Shown: positions 1 through 6,288, counted from the first letter of the stretch. The stretch is 10,568 nucleotides of DNA from Chloroflexi bacterium RBG_16_56_11 (GCA_001796865.1 MGNQ01000027.1:4080-14647); one strand, 5' to 3'. A program made the numbers and translations. The notes: a model not told the origin generated them from the letters alone.

Positions 1-1
1 T

Positions 2-217
2 GCCTCGTTTGCGGTGGTGGAGTACGTGGTGGTGGACGAGAAGTACCGCGGCCGCGGTATCGGCAGGCTGCTCATGAACCACTGCGTCGAAAAAGCTAAT
101 AAGTCGGGCTGCTATAAGATTATGTTAACCAGCGACAACCGGCGGGAGGATGCCCATAAATTCTACCGCTCGCTGGGTTTCGAGGCCTCGGCGCAAGGGT
201 TCAGGTATTATTTTTAG
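2..217 (+). CDS. GNAT family N-acetyltransferase, C-terminal part (5' end outside window)
   Basis: This is the last 71 residues of a GCN5-related N-acetyltransferase; the reading frame is open to the left edge of the window. A GTG at 14 could be read as a start, but the frame continues upstream and the family needs about 70 more N-terminal residues, so the gene is cut by the window rather than truly short. The visible part has beta strand 4 (VEYVVVDEKY), the acetyl-CoA pyrophosphate loop RGRGIG of motif A and helix 3 (LLMNHCVEKA). Motif B follows, with the typical DAHKFYRSLGFE near the end. Such proteins transfer acetyl from acetyl-CoA to an amine; the substrate cannot be told. Its stop lies 5 bases from the stop of the convergent GNAT gene on the other strand. 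The family call is firm, the substrate unknown. Confidence 0.85.
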   Translation, partial: ASFAVVEYVVVDEKYRGRGIGRLLMNHCVEKANKSGCYKIMLTSDNRREDAHKFYRSLGFEASAQGFRYYF

Positions 218-222
218 TAGAA

Positions 223-687
223 CTATATCTTCTTTCTGAAGACCACGCGGTCGATACCCGGGCCGCTGTAGTTCCTCATGACCGGAACCCCCTCATCGTT
301 AGGTTCACCCAATAGCTCCATGCCGAGACACTGGTGAAAAACGATGGACGTTTTATTGGTAGGCGAGGTAATGGCCTTCAACTCTTCACAGCCGTGCGAC
401 CGGGCGAACAGAGTGAAGTGCTCGTAGAGTCGATGGCCTAGCCCCTGGTGCCGGTGGGACGGGCGCACGCCGATGAACTTGACGTAGCCGACCGGGGCGG
501 TCCGGGAGATAAATCCAAAGAGATAGGCGATAACTTTTTCGCCTTCCTTGATGACAAAGGCGGAGTTACCGAACTCATAAAGGAGGATAGGGTGATGTAG
601 TCTGAGCGTACGGTCGCTGCCCCAGAAATCAACGATATCAATGAGAATCTGGTCGAAGTCAGCCTTGGTGCAGAGAGTGATTTCCAT
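223..687 (-). CDS. GNAT family N-acetyltransferase
   Basis: This complete 154-residue protein has the length of a single-domain GNAT acetyltransferase. Strand 4 and motif A are at about residues 68-90, with the acetyl-CoA loop R79-H-Q-G82-L-G84. Motif B is near 108-124 (TSPTNKTSIVFHQCLGME), where the usual catalytic-region Tyr is replaced by His118. The C-terminal segment (PNDEGVPVMRNYSGPGIDRVVF) is characteristic of a GNAT subgroup in which a short substrate-facing tail follows the core. The substrate is unknown. The ATG at 687 has only a weak ribosome-binding site (AGGG about 12 bases upstream). The gene lies 109 bases downstream of dapA on the same strand, so it may be read through from the lysine operon. 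A CATAAT at 720-715 could be a weak promoter of its own, but no clear -35 accompanies it. It converges tail to tail with the partial GNAT gene at the left edge. The two are not obviously close relatives. Confidence 0.85.
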   Translation of the reverse strand: MEITLCTKADFDQILIDIVDFWGSDRTLRLHHPILLYEFGNSAFVIKEGEKVIAYLFGFISRTAPVGYVKFIGVRPSHRHQGLGHRLYEHFTLFARSHGCEELKAITSPTNKTSIVFHQCLGMELLGEPNDEGVPVMRNYSGPGIDRVVFRKKI

Positions 688-796
688 TACTCATCATCGC
701 CCTGGATTGAAATTATTATGACACATCCCCCCTTCCCTCGGGAATAAGTGAAGGGACAAAGAGAAAGAAAGGGCTGCGCCGCCTCTTGACTCCCTC

Positions 797-1687
797 TTAA
801 ACTTTCAGGTCGATGGTCTGCTTTTTCAGCTCGGCGACTATCTTTTCTGCTTCCTTTTCCGTAGGCGGCACGAGCGGCAGACGAGGTACGCCTACCTTGA
901 AGCCGAGGTAGTTGAGGGCGTATTTAATCGGGGCCGGGCTGGGGACGGAAAACATAGCATTAACCAGCGGTACGAGTTTGCGATGGATTTCGGCGGCTTC
1001 TTTTACCTTATCGGCCAGGACCAGGTCGATCATTTTCCGGTACTGCCTGCCGGTCAAATGCGTGGTCACGCCGATGACGCCGTAGCCACCCAGGGCCATG
1101 ATGGGAAAAGTATCGTTATCGTTGCCACTCCAGACCAGGAAGCCATCCCGGGCATTACTGATGGTCTGGGCGACAATATCCATTTTACCGCTGGCCTCTT
1201 TGACACCCACGATGTTTTTTATCTGGCTCAGCCTGACAATAGTCTCCCAGGACATCTCGATGACCACGCGGGAAGGAATGTTATACATGATTACGGGCAG
1301 GCTGGTGCTCTCGGCAACGGCCTTGAAGTGCTGGTAAATGCCTTCCTGGTTAGGCTTGTTGTAATACGGCACCACCGAAAGACAGGCATCCACGCCGATT
1401 TTTTCCGCCTTTTCCGTGGCCTCTACCGCCTCCCTGGTGCTGTTGCTCCCGGTATAGGCAACCAGCGTCGGGCCATCGCCGACCGCCGACTTCACCTCGG
1501 TGAAGATACGCATTTCTTCATCCCAGCTAAGGGTCGGCGCTTCTCCTGTGGTTGCGGCCAGGACAAGGCCATCATTCCCGGAATTCAGCAAGGCTCTGGC
1601 CAGCTTTTTAGCCATTTCATAGTTAACATCCCCGTTATCCTGGAACGGGGTTACCATAGCTGTCAAAAGTCTCCCCAGCTTCTTCAT
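797..1687 (-). CDS. dapA: 4-hydroxy-tetrahydrodipicolinate synthase
   Basis: DapA condenses pyruvate with L-aspartate-4-semialdehyde to hydroxy-tetrahydrodipicolinate, the first committed step of lysine and diaminopimelate synthesis in the cytosol. At 296 residues it has the usual (beta/alpha)8-barrel length. Catalytic residues are in place by motif: Schiff-base Lys163 in GVKEASG, Tyr135 in MYNIPSR with the substrate Arg140, and Thr46-Thr47 in ATTGEAPTL. Tyr108/Tyr109 cover the third member of the proton relay and SGND is at 187-190. At the lysine-feedback site, Asn82 and Glu86 match the E. coli pattern, but the two histidines of E. coli (53 and 56) are Trp55 and Glu58 here, so lysine inhibition may be weak or absent (inference). 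The ATG has a perfect AGGAGG 9 bases upstream, at 1702-1697. It follows dapB on the same strand after an 82-base gap that holds a palindromic element. The asd gene that makes its substrate is not in the window. Confidence 0.97.
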   Translation of the reverse strand: MKKLGRLLTAMVTPFQDNGDVNYEMAKKLARALLNSGNDGLVLAATTGEAPTLSWDEEMRIFTEVKSAVGDGPTLVAYTGSNSTREAVEATEKAEKIGVDACLSVVPYYNKPNQEGIYQHFKAVAESTSLPVIMYNIPSRVVIEMSWETIVRLSQIKNIVGVKEASGKMDIVAQTISNARDGFLVWSGNDNDTFPIMALGGYGVIGVTTHLTGRQYRKMIDLVLADKVKEAAEIHRKLVPLVNAMFSVPSPAPIKYALNYLGFKVGVPRLPLVPPTEKEAEKIVAELKKQTIDLKV

Positions 1688-1699
1688 GGCTCAAAGCCT
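1688..1699. repeat. 12-bp palindrome, copy 1 (GGCTCAAAGCCT)
   Basis: An exact second copy of this 12-mer lies at 1727-1738. Copy 1 abuts the dapA start codon and overlaps its ribosome-binding site. Copy 2 is one arm of the palindromic element in the same dapB-dapA gap. Two identical palindromes 39 bases apart in an 82-base gap suggest a partial duplication of the element, or selection for the hairpin. Confidence 0.7.
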
Positions 1700-1702
1700 C
1701 CT
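1697..1702 (-). promoter_or_regulatory. dapA ribosome-binding site partly inside a small hairpin
   Basis: On the minus strand AGGAGG lies 9 bases before the dapA ATG. The last two G's of this site can pair in a small stem (GGCT/AGCC with a TTG loop, 1698-1688) that fills the whole spacer up to the start codon. The same 12-base palindrome occurs again at 1727-1738 in the upstream element. The pairing is seen in the sequence; any effect on translation is inference. Confidence 0.6.
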
Positions 1703-1712
1703 ATTAAAACAA

Positions 1713-1763
1713 CTCACCCCTTGACAGGCTCAAAGCCTGCCCCGTACTTGATACGGGGGTGAG
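1713..1763. repeat. REP-like palindromic element with three-way-junction fold
   Basis: This 51-base element sits in the dapB-dapA gap. Its ends form an outer stem (CTCACCCC at 1713-1720 with GGGGTGAG at 1756-1763). Two perfect hairpins lie inside: CAGGCT/AGCCTG (1725-1730 with 1734-1739, loop CAA) and CCCCGTA/TACGGGG (1740-1746 with 1752-1758, loop CTTGA). The inner 7-bp stem and the last 3 bp of the outer stem compete for the same G's. The fold is therefore a 5-bp outer stem with two inner arms, or a longer outer stem with a shorter arm. No T-run follows on either strand, so it is not a classical terminator. It looks like a small dispersed (REP or MITE-like) repeat. Copy number elsewhere cannot be seen from here, and no second full copy is in the window. 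Confidence 0.7.
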
Positions 1764-1769
1764 CGTATA

Positions 1770-2564
1770 TTACAGTCCCAACAGGGTGTCCAGTCCGTAG
1801 ATAAAACCGGGCTTTTTCACGACCTCCCGGACGGCGAGCATGACGCCGGGCATATAGCACTCCCGGTTGATGGTATCATGGCGGATGCTCAGGGTCTGGC
1901 CGGGCGCCCCGAAAAGGACCTCCTGGTGGGCCATCAGGCCAGGCAGGCGTACGCTGTGGATATCAATGCCGTCAAGAATTTTTCCCCGGCTTTCCGAGGC
2001 TTCTCCCGGGACCGCGGGAGGCAGAAAGGACCTGCCCCGTGCGGAGAGCATGGCCCGCGCCGTAGAGACCGAGGTGCCGGAGGGGGCGTCCAGCTTGCGG
2101 TCGTGGTGCAGCTCGATAATTTCAACGTGGTCCATGAATTTACCGGCAATTTTAGCCAGGTGTATCATGAGGACGGCGCCGAGGGCGAAATTAGACGCCG
2201 CCACGATACCGACCTCGTTCGCCTCGGCTAGCTTTTTCATTTCATCGAGGTCCTGAGCGCTGAAACCCGTCGTACCGATAACCATATTGACGCCGTTTTT
2301 CGCGGCGATACGCACGGCCGGCAGGCTGGCTTTAGCTACCGTAAAATCCACGACGACGTCCGGCTGGCAGCTATCGATAGCATTAGCGAAATCAGTGGAA
2401 AAGGGGACCGTACCGGCGCCATCCGGCAGCGACAGGGGATCGAGCGTTACCCTGATGTCGACCGCCCCGACAAGCTGCATATCCGGCTCCTGGCAAACGG
2501 CCTTGACCACTTCCTGACCCACCCTGCCGGCCGCCCCATGGACAATAATCCTGATACGTTCCAT
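1770..2564 (-). CDS. dapB: 4-hydroxy-tetrahydrodipicolinate reductase
   Basis: DapB reduces hydroxy-tetrahydrodipicolinate to tetrahydrodipicolinate with NAD(P)H, the step after DapA. The N-terminal Rossmann domain carries G10-A-A-G13-R-V-G16. GTTG (97-100) and the AASNFALG segment (122-129) frame the cofactor site. The catalytic and substrate motif is present at about 151-164: ELHHDRKLDAPSGT with His153/His154, Lys157 and the S162-G-T loop. The usual C-terminal SIRHDTINRECYMPGV segment is also complete. Length (264 residues) is normal. The chosen ATG at 2564 follows GAGGTG (2577-2572) by 7 bases. A TTG 15 bases further upstream (2579) is in frame, but it overlaps that ribosome-binding site and would add five non-conserved residues. 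The gene starts 33 bases after pnp on the same strand, so it is very likely co-transcribed with rpsO-pnp. Confidence 0.96.
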   Translation of the reverse strand: MERIRIIVHGAAGRVGQEVVKAVCQEPDMQLVGAVDIRVTLDPLSLPDGAGTVPFSTDFANAIDSCQPDVVVDFTVAKASLPAVRIAAKNGVNMVIGTTGFSAQDLDEMKKLAEANEVGIVAASNFALGAVLMIHLAKIAGKFMDHVEIIELHHDRKLDAPSGTSVSTARAMLSARGRSFLPPAVPGEASESRGKILDGIDIHSVRLPGLMAHQEVLFGAPGQTLSIRHDTINRECYMPGVMLAVREVVKKPGFIYGLDTLLGL

Positions 2565-2597
2565 AGCCGAACACCTCAATAATATATTCGGGGGGAA

Positions 2598-4841
2598 TCA
2601 GCTGCGTTTAAAGGGGGGACGGGAGGGTCCCTGCCGGGGCCGGTTGGGGCGGTCGCCGGAATAACGCGGGCGATTTCCGAAGCCGGAAGAACCGCCGGGG
2701 CCACTCCGCCGGTCCGGGTACCGGGGCGGACGGGTATCTTCCCTGGCATTCCCGGCTTCCGGATTTTCTTTCTCGAACAGGGCCTTTCGGGAGAGGTTTA
2801 CCCGGCCGAGATTATCGATACTGATGACCTTGACCATGACTTCGTCGCCGACCTTCACAATGTCTTCCACCTTGCCGACGCGGTAGTCCGCCAGCTCGCT
2901 GATGTGCACCAGCCCTTCTTTGCCGGGGAGGACCTCCACCATGGCGCCAAAATCGAGAATACGCGATACTTTGCCGGTGTAGACATCACCCACCTCCACC
3001 TCGCGGGTCAGCCCCTCGATGATGGCGATGGCCTTCTGGGTGGCCTCCATATCCGGCGAACCGATGACCACTGTCCCGTCGTCGCTGACATCGATAGTAG
3101 TCTTGGTCTCCTCGATAATCGACCGGATGGTCTTGCCGCCGGTGCCGATAACCGCCCCGATTTTACCCGGGTCGATTTTTATCTTGGTCATCCGCGGGGC
3201 GAAGCGGGACACGTCCGGACGGCTGGCGCTGATGGCCGCGTTCATTTTATCCAGGATGAACATCCGACCGTCTCTGGCCTGATGAAGGGTTTTCTCGACA
3301 ATCTCCAGGCTGATGCCCTGGAGCTTGGTGTCCATCTGAATAGCGGTGATGCCGTCACGGGTGCCGGCGACTTTGAAGTCCATATCGCCATTGAAGTCTT
3401 CGAGCCCTTCGATGTCCGTCAGGACGGCATACTTGCCGTCTTCCCCGGTAACGAGCCCCATGGCCACGCCGGCCACGGCCTTTTTCACCGGTATACCGGC
3501 GTCCATGAGCGAGAGGCTGCCGGCGCAGACGCTGGCCATGGAGGTACTGCCGCTGGAGCTCAGCACCTCGGAAACAAGGCGGATAGTATAGGGGAAGTCC
3601 TCGACGGTGGGCAGGACGGGCACCAGCGCCCGCTCGGCGAGGGCGCCGTGACCTATCTCGCGGCGGCCCGGCGAACCGATGCGCCTGACCTCACCGGTGG
3701 AGAACCCGGGGAAATTATAATGATGAATAAAACGTTTGCTTTCTTCCAGTCCGAGGCCGTCAAGCATCTGCTCCTTGCGGCTGGAACCCAGGGTGGTGAT
3801 GGTCAGGACCTGGGTCTGGCCGCGGGTAAACATGCCAGAGCCGTGGGTGCGCGGCAGCAGCCCGACTTCACAGGTAATGGGGCGAATCTCCGTGAGGCCG
3901 CGCCCGCCGATACGCTGCCCTTTTTCAAGTATCCCGGACCTTACCTCGGCCCTGATCCTCTCATCGATGGCGGCAGCGATGTCCTTTTCGGCGTAGGCCT
4001 CGCCGACGGTCCCCGTAAGCTCGGCGACCAGCGCAGCCATCATCTGTTCACGCACGCCTTTGTCGCCCTGCTGGAGGGCACCGGCGAGTTTCTCGTCGAC
4101 GATTCTGGTAAGTTCGGCGACGGCGGCTTTATCCGCCGTTTTTTCTGGGACGGGCAGCTTGGGTCGGCCGCCTTCCTGCTGCAACTGCTCCTGAAGGCGG
4201 ATAATTTCCTGGTTGGCCTCATGGGCAAATTTTACCGCCTGCAAAACGATGTCCTCGGAAATTTCCTTGGCGCCGGCCTCGACCATGATGACTTTATCAC
4301 GCGTACTGACGACGACGAGGTCGAGCAGGCTCTCATCGAACTGGGCCATCTTGGGATTCAAGACGAGCTCACCGTTGATATAGCCGACATTGACAGCGCC
4401 GACCGGCCCGTCGAAAGGTACATCGGACATGGCCAGGCACGCCGAAGCGCCGATGACGGAAAGTATGTCCGGGTCGTTCTCCTGGTCGGCTGAAAGGACG
4501 GTGGTGACTATCTGGATTTCGCTGTGCCATGTCTTGGGGAGGAGGGGCCTGATGGGGCGGTCGGTCTGCCGGCAGGCCAGGATAGCGGCCTCGCTGGGCC
4601 GGCCCTCCCGCCGGATGAACCCACCCGGTATCTTCCCGGCGGCGTAGAGCCTTTCTTCATAGTCGATGGTCAGGGGCAGGAAGTCCACCCCTTCTCTCGC
4701 CACGCGGTTAAAGCACATGGTGACCAGGACGACGGTATCGCCGTAGCGGACGGTGACGGCGGCGTCGGCCTGCTGGGCCAGTTTGCCGGTTTCGATAGTA
4801 AGCTCGCGACCACCAATGTCGCCACGAAAAGTGTGTGTCAA
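2598..4841 (-). CDS. pnp: polyribonucleotide nucleotidyltransferase (PNPase)
   Basis: PNPase degrades RNA 3' to 5' by phosphorolysis as a homotrimer and takes part in mRNA turnover. The start chosen is TTG at 4841 (747 residues), preceded at 7 bases by GAGGAG (4854-4849). An in-frame TTG at 4862 would add seven residues but has no ribosome-binding site and lies 5 bases from the rpsO stop. Two RNase PH folds are visible. The first carries the RNA-binding loop (FIRREGRPSE, near residue 75). The second has SSSGSTSMASVCAGSLSLMD and the catalytic segment EDFNGDMDFKVAGT, with Asp482, Asp488 and Lys490 matching E. coli Asp486, Asp492 and Lys494. A helical linker lies between them. A KH domain follows at about 550-613 with GTGG, then an S1 domain at about 615-688. 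The last ~59 residues are an Arg/Pro/Gly-rich disordered tail. It is second in the rpsO-pnp-dapB-dapA transcription unit. Confidence 0.97.
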   Translation of the reverse strand: MTHTFRGDIGGRELTIETGKLAQQADAAVTVRYGDTVVLVTMCFNRVAREGVDFLPLTIDYEERLYAAGKIPGGFIRREGRPSEAAILACRQTDRPIRPLLPKTWHSEIQIVTTVLSADQENDPDILSVIGASACLAMSDVPFDGPVGAVNVGYINGELVLNPKMAQFDESLLDLVVVSTRDKVIMVEAGAKEISEDIVLQAVKFAHEANQEIIRLQEQLQQEGGRPKLPVPEKTADKAAVAELTRIVDEKLAGALQQGDKGVREQMMAALVAELTGTVGEAYAEKDIAAAIDERIRAEVRSGILEKGQRIGGRGLTEIRPITCEVGLLPRTHGSGMFTRGQTQVLTITTLGSSRKEQMLDGLGLEESKRFIHHYNFPGFSTGEVRRIGSPGRREIGHGALAERALVPVLPTVEDFPYTIRLVSEVLSSSGSTSMASVCAGSLSLMDAGIPVKKAVAGVAMGLVTGEDGKYAVLTDIEGLEDFNGDMDFKVAGTRDGITAIQMDTKLQGISLEIVEKTLHQARDGRMFILDKMNAAISASRPDVSRFAPRMTKIKIDPGKIGAVIGTGGKTIRSIIEETKTTIDVSDDGTVVIGSPDMEATQKAIAIIEGLTREVEVGDVYTGKVSRILDFGAMVEVLPGKEGLVHISELADYRVGKVEDIVKVGDEVMVKVISIDNLGRVNLSRKALFEKENPEAGNAREDTRPPRYPDRRSGPGGSSGFGNRPRYSGDRPNRPRQGPSRPPFKRS

Positions 4842-4848
4842 TGGAATA

Positions 4849-4854
4849 CTCCTC
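4849..4854 (-). promoter_or_regulatory. pnp ribosome-binding site that decides the start
   Basis: GAGGAG on the minus strand lies 7 bases before the TTG at 4841. It is inside the longer reading frame that begins at 4862, which argues for the shorter protein. The start residue then falls just before the conserved HTFRGDIGGRELTIETG segment, as in other PNPases. Confidence 0.75.
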
Positions 4855-4868
4855 AAGCCCAAAGGCTT
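4855..4868 (-). other. small hairpin between rpsO stop and pnp ribosome-binding site
   Basis: AAGCC (4868-4864) and GGCTT (4859-4855) can pair around a four-base loop on the minus-strand RNA. The hairpin begins in the rpsO stop region and ends directly before the pnp ribosome-binding site. It has no T-run and is only 5 bp. It may be a small processing or coupling element, but it is far smaller than the RNase III target known upstream of E. coli pnp. Confidence 0.3.
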
Positions 4869-5131
4869 TATTTACGCAGTCCCAGCTTCTTAATCAAGCT
4901 ATTATACCGCCCCACGTCCTCCCGGCTGAGATAAGCCAAAAGCCTTCGTCTCTGCCCGACGAGCTTGAGCAGGCCCCGCTGGGTATGGAAGTCCTTGCGG
5001 TTGGAGGCCATGTGGGTAGTGAGCTGGCTTATCCTCGCGGTAAGGAGGGCAACCTGCACCTCGGTCGAACCGGTATCGCCTTCGCGGGCTTGATAGGTGG
5101 TAATAACTTCGGTCTTCTTCGCCTTGTCCAA
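4868..5131 (-). CDS. rpsO: 30S ribosomal protein S15
   Basis: S15 binds the central domain of 16S rRNA early in assembly of the small subunit. At 87 residues it has the standard length. The family core is intact: the GDTGSTEVQVALLTARISQLT segment (about 18-38), THMASNRKDFHTQRGLLKLVGQRRRLLAYL (about 39-68) with the rRNA-contacting His/Asp/Arg cluster, and the Tyr-containing C-terminal helix ending IKKLGLRK. The start codon is TTG at 5131: an in-frame TAG lies six bases upstream and GAGG (5141-5138) is placed 6 bases before it, so no ATG or GTG alternative exists upstream. It is the first gene of the minus-strand operon and is followed by pnp, a very widely conserved pair. In E. coli S15 represses its own mRNA; whether the 5' leader here (about 36 bases from the predicted start of transcription) allows this is not visible. 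Confidence 0.98.
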   Translation of the reverse strand: MDKAKKTEVITTYQAREGDTGSTEVQVALLTARISQLTTHMASNRKDFHTQRGLLKLVGQRRRLLAYLSREDVGRYNSLIKKLGLRK

Positions 5132-5173
5132 ATTCTACCTCTTTACTTTTATTATAAAGGAAATTTACGCAAA

Positions 5174-5202
5174 ATTATAGCACAGGCAGGGAGAGAAGTA
5201 AA
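5174..5202 (-). promoter_or_regulatory. predicted sigma-70-type promoter of rpsO-pnp-dapB-dapA
   Basis: On the minus strand TTTACT (5202-5197) and a perfect TATAAT (5179-5174) are 17 bases apart. The -10 is preceded by TGC, which makes an extended -10 box. Transcription would start near 5167, leaving a leader of about 36 bases before the rpsO TTG. A second TATAAT at 5156-5151 lacks a plausible -35 and would leave a shorter leader. Confidence 0.65.
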
Positions 5203-5221
5203 TTTTTAGCCTTGGTGAGCA

Positions 5222-5246
5222 GGCGAATTTGCCCCCTCCCCTGCTC
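5222..5246. promoter_or_regulatory. candidate operator over the hypA -35 box
   Basis: Two overlapping symmetries cover the hypA -35 region. One is an imperfect 12-bp palindrome, GGCGAATTTGCC (5222-5233, one mismatched pair). The other is a 7-bp inverted repeat, GAGCAGG (5217-5223) with CCTGCTC (5240-5246). The right half of the first contains most of the -35 hexamer. A regulator bound here could block hypA transcription. This is inference from position and symmetry only. Confidence 0.3.
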
Positions 5247-5257
5247 TCCTCTATAAT
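5229..5257 (+). promoter_or_regulatory. predicted sigma-70-type promoter of hypA
   Basis: TTGCCC (5229-5234) and a perfect TATAAT (5252-5257) are separated by 17 bases. Transcription would begin near 5264, only about 10 bases before the hypA ATG, so the mRNA would have a very short leader without a recognisable ribosome-binding site. The promoter points away from the rpsO promoter, and the two predicted start points are about 100 bases apart. Confidence 0.65.
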
Positions 5258-5273
5258 TAGACTGGTTATTAAG

Positions 5274-5615
5274 ATGCATGAATACAGCATCACGGAGAGC
5301 CTGCTGTCGTTGGCCCTGGAGAAAGCCAGTGAGGCCAGGGCCGGGAAGATTACCCGCATCAACCTGGTCGTCGGGGAGCTGGCGGGAGTGGTGGGAGAGT
5401 GCGTGCAGTTCTATTTCGACGCCATCAGCCAGGAGACCATCGCCAGGGGCGCGCGGCTTTCTTTCGAGATGAGGCCGACGAAGGTACGCTGCCAGAAGTG
5501 CCAGACGGTCTTTTCCCCGGATGGCCACGACTGGTCCTGCCCGGGCTGCCGGGAGATGGCCGTGGAGATAGTCTCCGGTCGCGAATGCTTCATGGAAAGT
5601 ATCGAGGTGGAGTAA
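5274..5615 (+). CDS. hypA: hydrogenase maturation nickel metallochaperone HypA
   Basis: HypA works with HypB to deliver Ni(II) to the large subunit of [NiFe] hydrogenases. The 113-residue length is typical. The start is fixed by the conserved N-terminus MHEYSITESLL, in which the amino terminus, His2 and neighbouring atoms form the nickel site. A longer frame opening with TTG at 5229 would bury that His and would start inside the promoter. The structural zinc site is complete, with Cys73 and Cys76 (CQKC) and Cys89 and Cys92 (CPGC), the same spacing class as E. coli HypA. Between them the protein carries the usual NLVVGELAGVVGECVQFYFD segment. The stop is immediately followed by the hypB ATG (TAAATG), with no base between, so the two are translationally coupled. 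It is divergent from rpsO. Confidence 0.96.
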   Translation: MHEYSITESLLSLALEKASEARAGKITRINLVVGELAGVVGECVQFYFDAISQETIARGARLSFEMRPTKVRCQKCQTVFSPDGHDWSCPGCREMAVEIVSGRECFMESIEVE

Positions 5616-6284
5616 ATGGTCGTAAAAGTAATCACCATCGGCCAGAAAATCCTGGGCGCCAACGAGGAAAAGGCCCGGGCTAACAAGAAGAGGCTGGACG
5701 AACGCGGCATCTTGACCGTTAACATCATGTCCTCTCCCGGGGCGGGCAAGACCAGCCTCATTTTAAGCACGATTAAACACCTGAGAAAAAAGTCCCGTAT
5801 CGCGGTCATCGAAGGGGACGTCGCCTCCAGCGTCGACGCCGACAAGGTCAATGAGCTGGGGATACCCGTCGTCCAGATAAACACCGCCGGGGGCTGCCAC
5901 CTGGACGCCGCCATGGTGGAGATGGGACTGAACGACCTCCCGCTCGAAAAAATCGACCTCCTTTTCGTCGAGAACGTCGGCAACCTTATCTGCCCAAACA
6001 ACTACGCCCTGGGAGAGGACCGGCGGGTGATGATTTCCAGCCTGCCCGAGGGGGACGACAAGCCCTACAAGTACCCGGCCATGTTCGCCGACACGGATGT
6101 CGTGGTGCTCAACAAAGTCGACCTCCAGCCGTACCTGGACTTCAACGAGGCCGCCTTCAGGAAAGTCGTCACCGGCCTTAATCCGGATGTCATCATCTTC
6201 CCGGTCTCGTGCAAGACCGGCGAGGGCATGGCGGCGTGGTTTTCCTGGCTGGAAGCCGCCGTAAATGGCAAGAGAGACAAGTAG
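5616..6284 (+). CDS. hypB: hydrogenase nickel incorporation GTPase HypB
   Basis: HypB is a dimeric SIMIBI-class GTPase that drives nickel transfer with HypA during [NiFe] hydrogenase maturation. The 222 residues include the P-loop SSPGAGKTS (Lys45, Thr46), the VIEGDV switch region (65-69), NKVD for guanine binding (166-169) and SCKTGEG (198-204). The metal-binding residues at the dimer interface are present: Cys94-His95 in GGCHLD and Cys126 in NLICP. The protein lacks both the N-terminal CxxCGC nickel motif and the His-rich stretch seen in some HypB proteins, so it is the short form without a high-affinity nickel store. The ATG follows the hypA stop directly and has GAGGTGG just upstream within the hypA end. 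A 178-base gap with a repeat-like element separates it from hypF. Confidence 0.96.
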   Translation: MVVKVITIGQKILGANEEKARANKKRLDERGILTVNIMSSPGAGKTSLILSTIKHLRKKSRIAVIEGDVASSVDADKVNELGIPVVQINTAGGCHLDAAMVEMGLNDLPLEKIDLLFVENVGNLICPNNYALGEDRRVMISSLPEGDDKPYKYPAMFADTDVVVLNKVDLQPYLDFNEAAFRKVVTGLNPDVIIFPVSCKTGEGMAAWFSWLEAAVNGKRDK

Positions 6285-6288
6285 GTCT

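Noticed and set aside
218..245. Possible bidirectional terminator between the convergent GNAT genes
   Set aside because: Only a 5-bp TCTTC/GAAGA stem inside the end of one gene is visible; too weak to call.
722..757. Possible terminator after dapA
   Set aside because: TTCC/GGAA and CCCTT/AAGGG inverted repeats exist, but the loop is awkward and no T-run follows on the minus strand.
983..1762. 259-codon open frame on the + strand
   Set aside because: It is antisense to dapA, which has every catalytic residue, and shows no family motif of its own.
1713..1763. Lysine riboswitch or T-box in the dapB-dapA gap
   Set aside because: At 51 bases with simple palindromes it is far too small and lacks any conserved riboswitch core.
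2904..4493. Long open frame of 529 codons on the + strand
   Set aside because: It lies wholly antisense to pnp, is low-complexity in style, lacks recognisable domains and follows from the G+C-rich codon pattern of pnp.
4842..4862. Seven extra N-terminal residues of PNPase from TTG at 4862
   Set aside because: No ribosome-binding site precedes it, and a strong one lies before the TTG at 4841.
5229..5273. N-terminal extension of HypA by 15 residues from a TTG
   Set aside because: It would hide the nickel-binding MHE start and begin inside the -35 box; ATG at 5274 is preferred.
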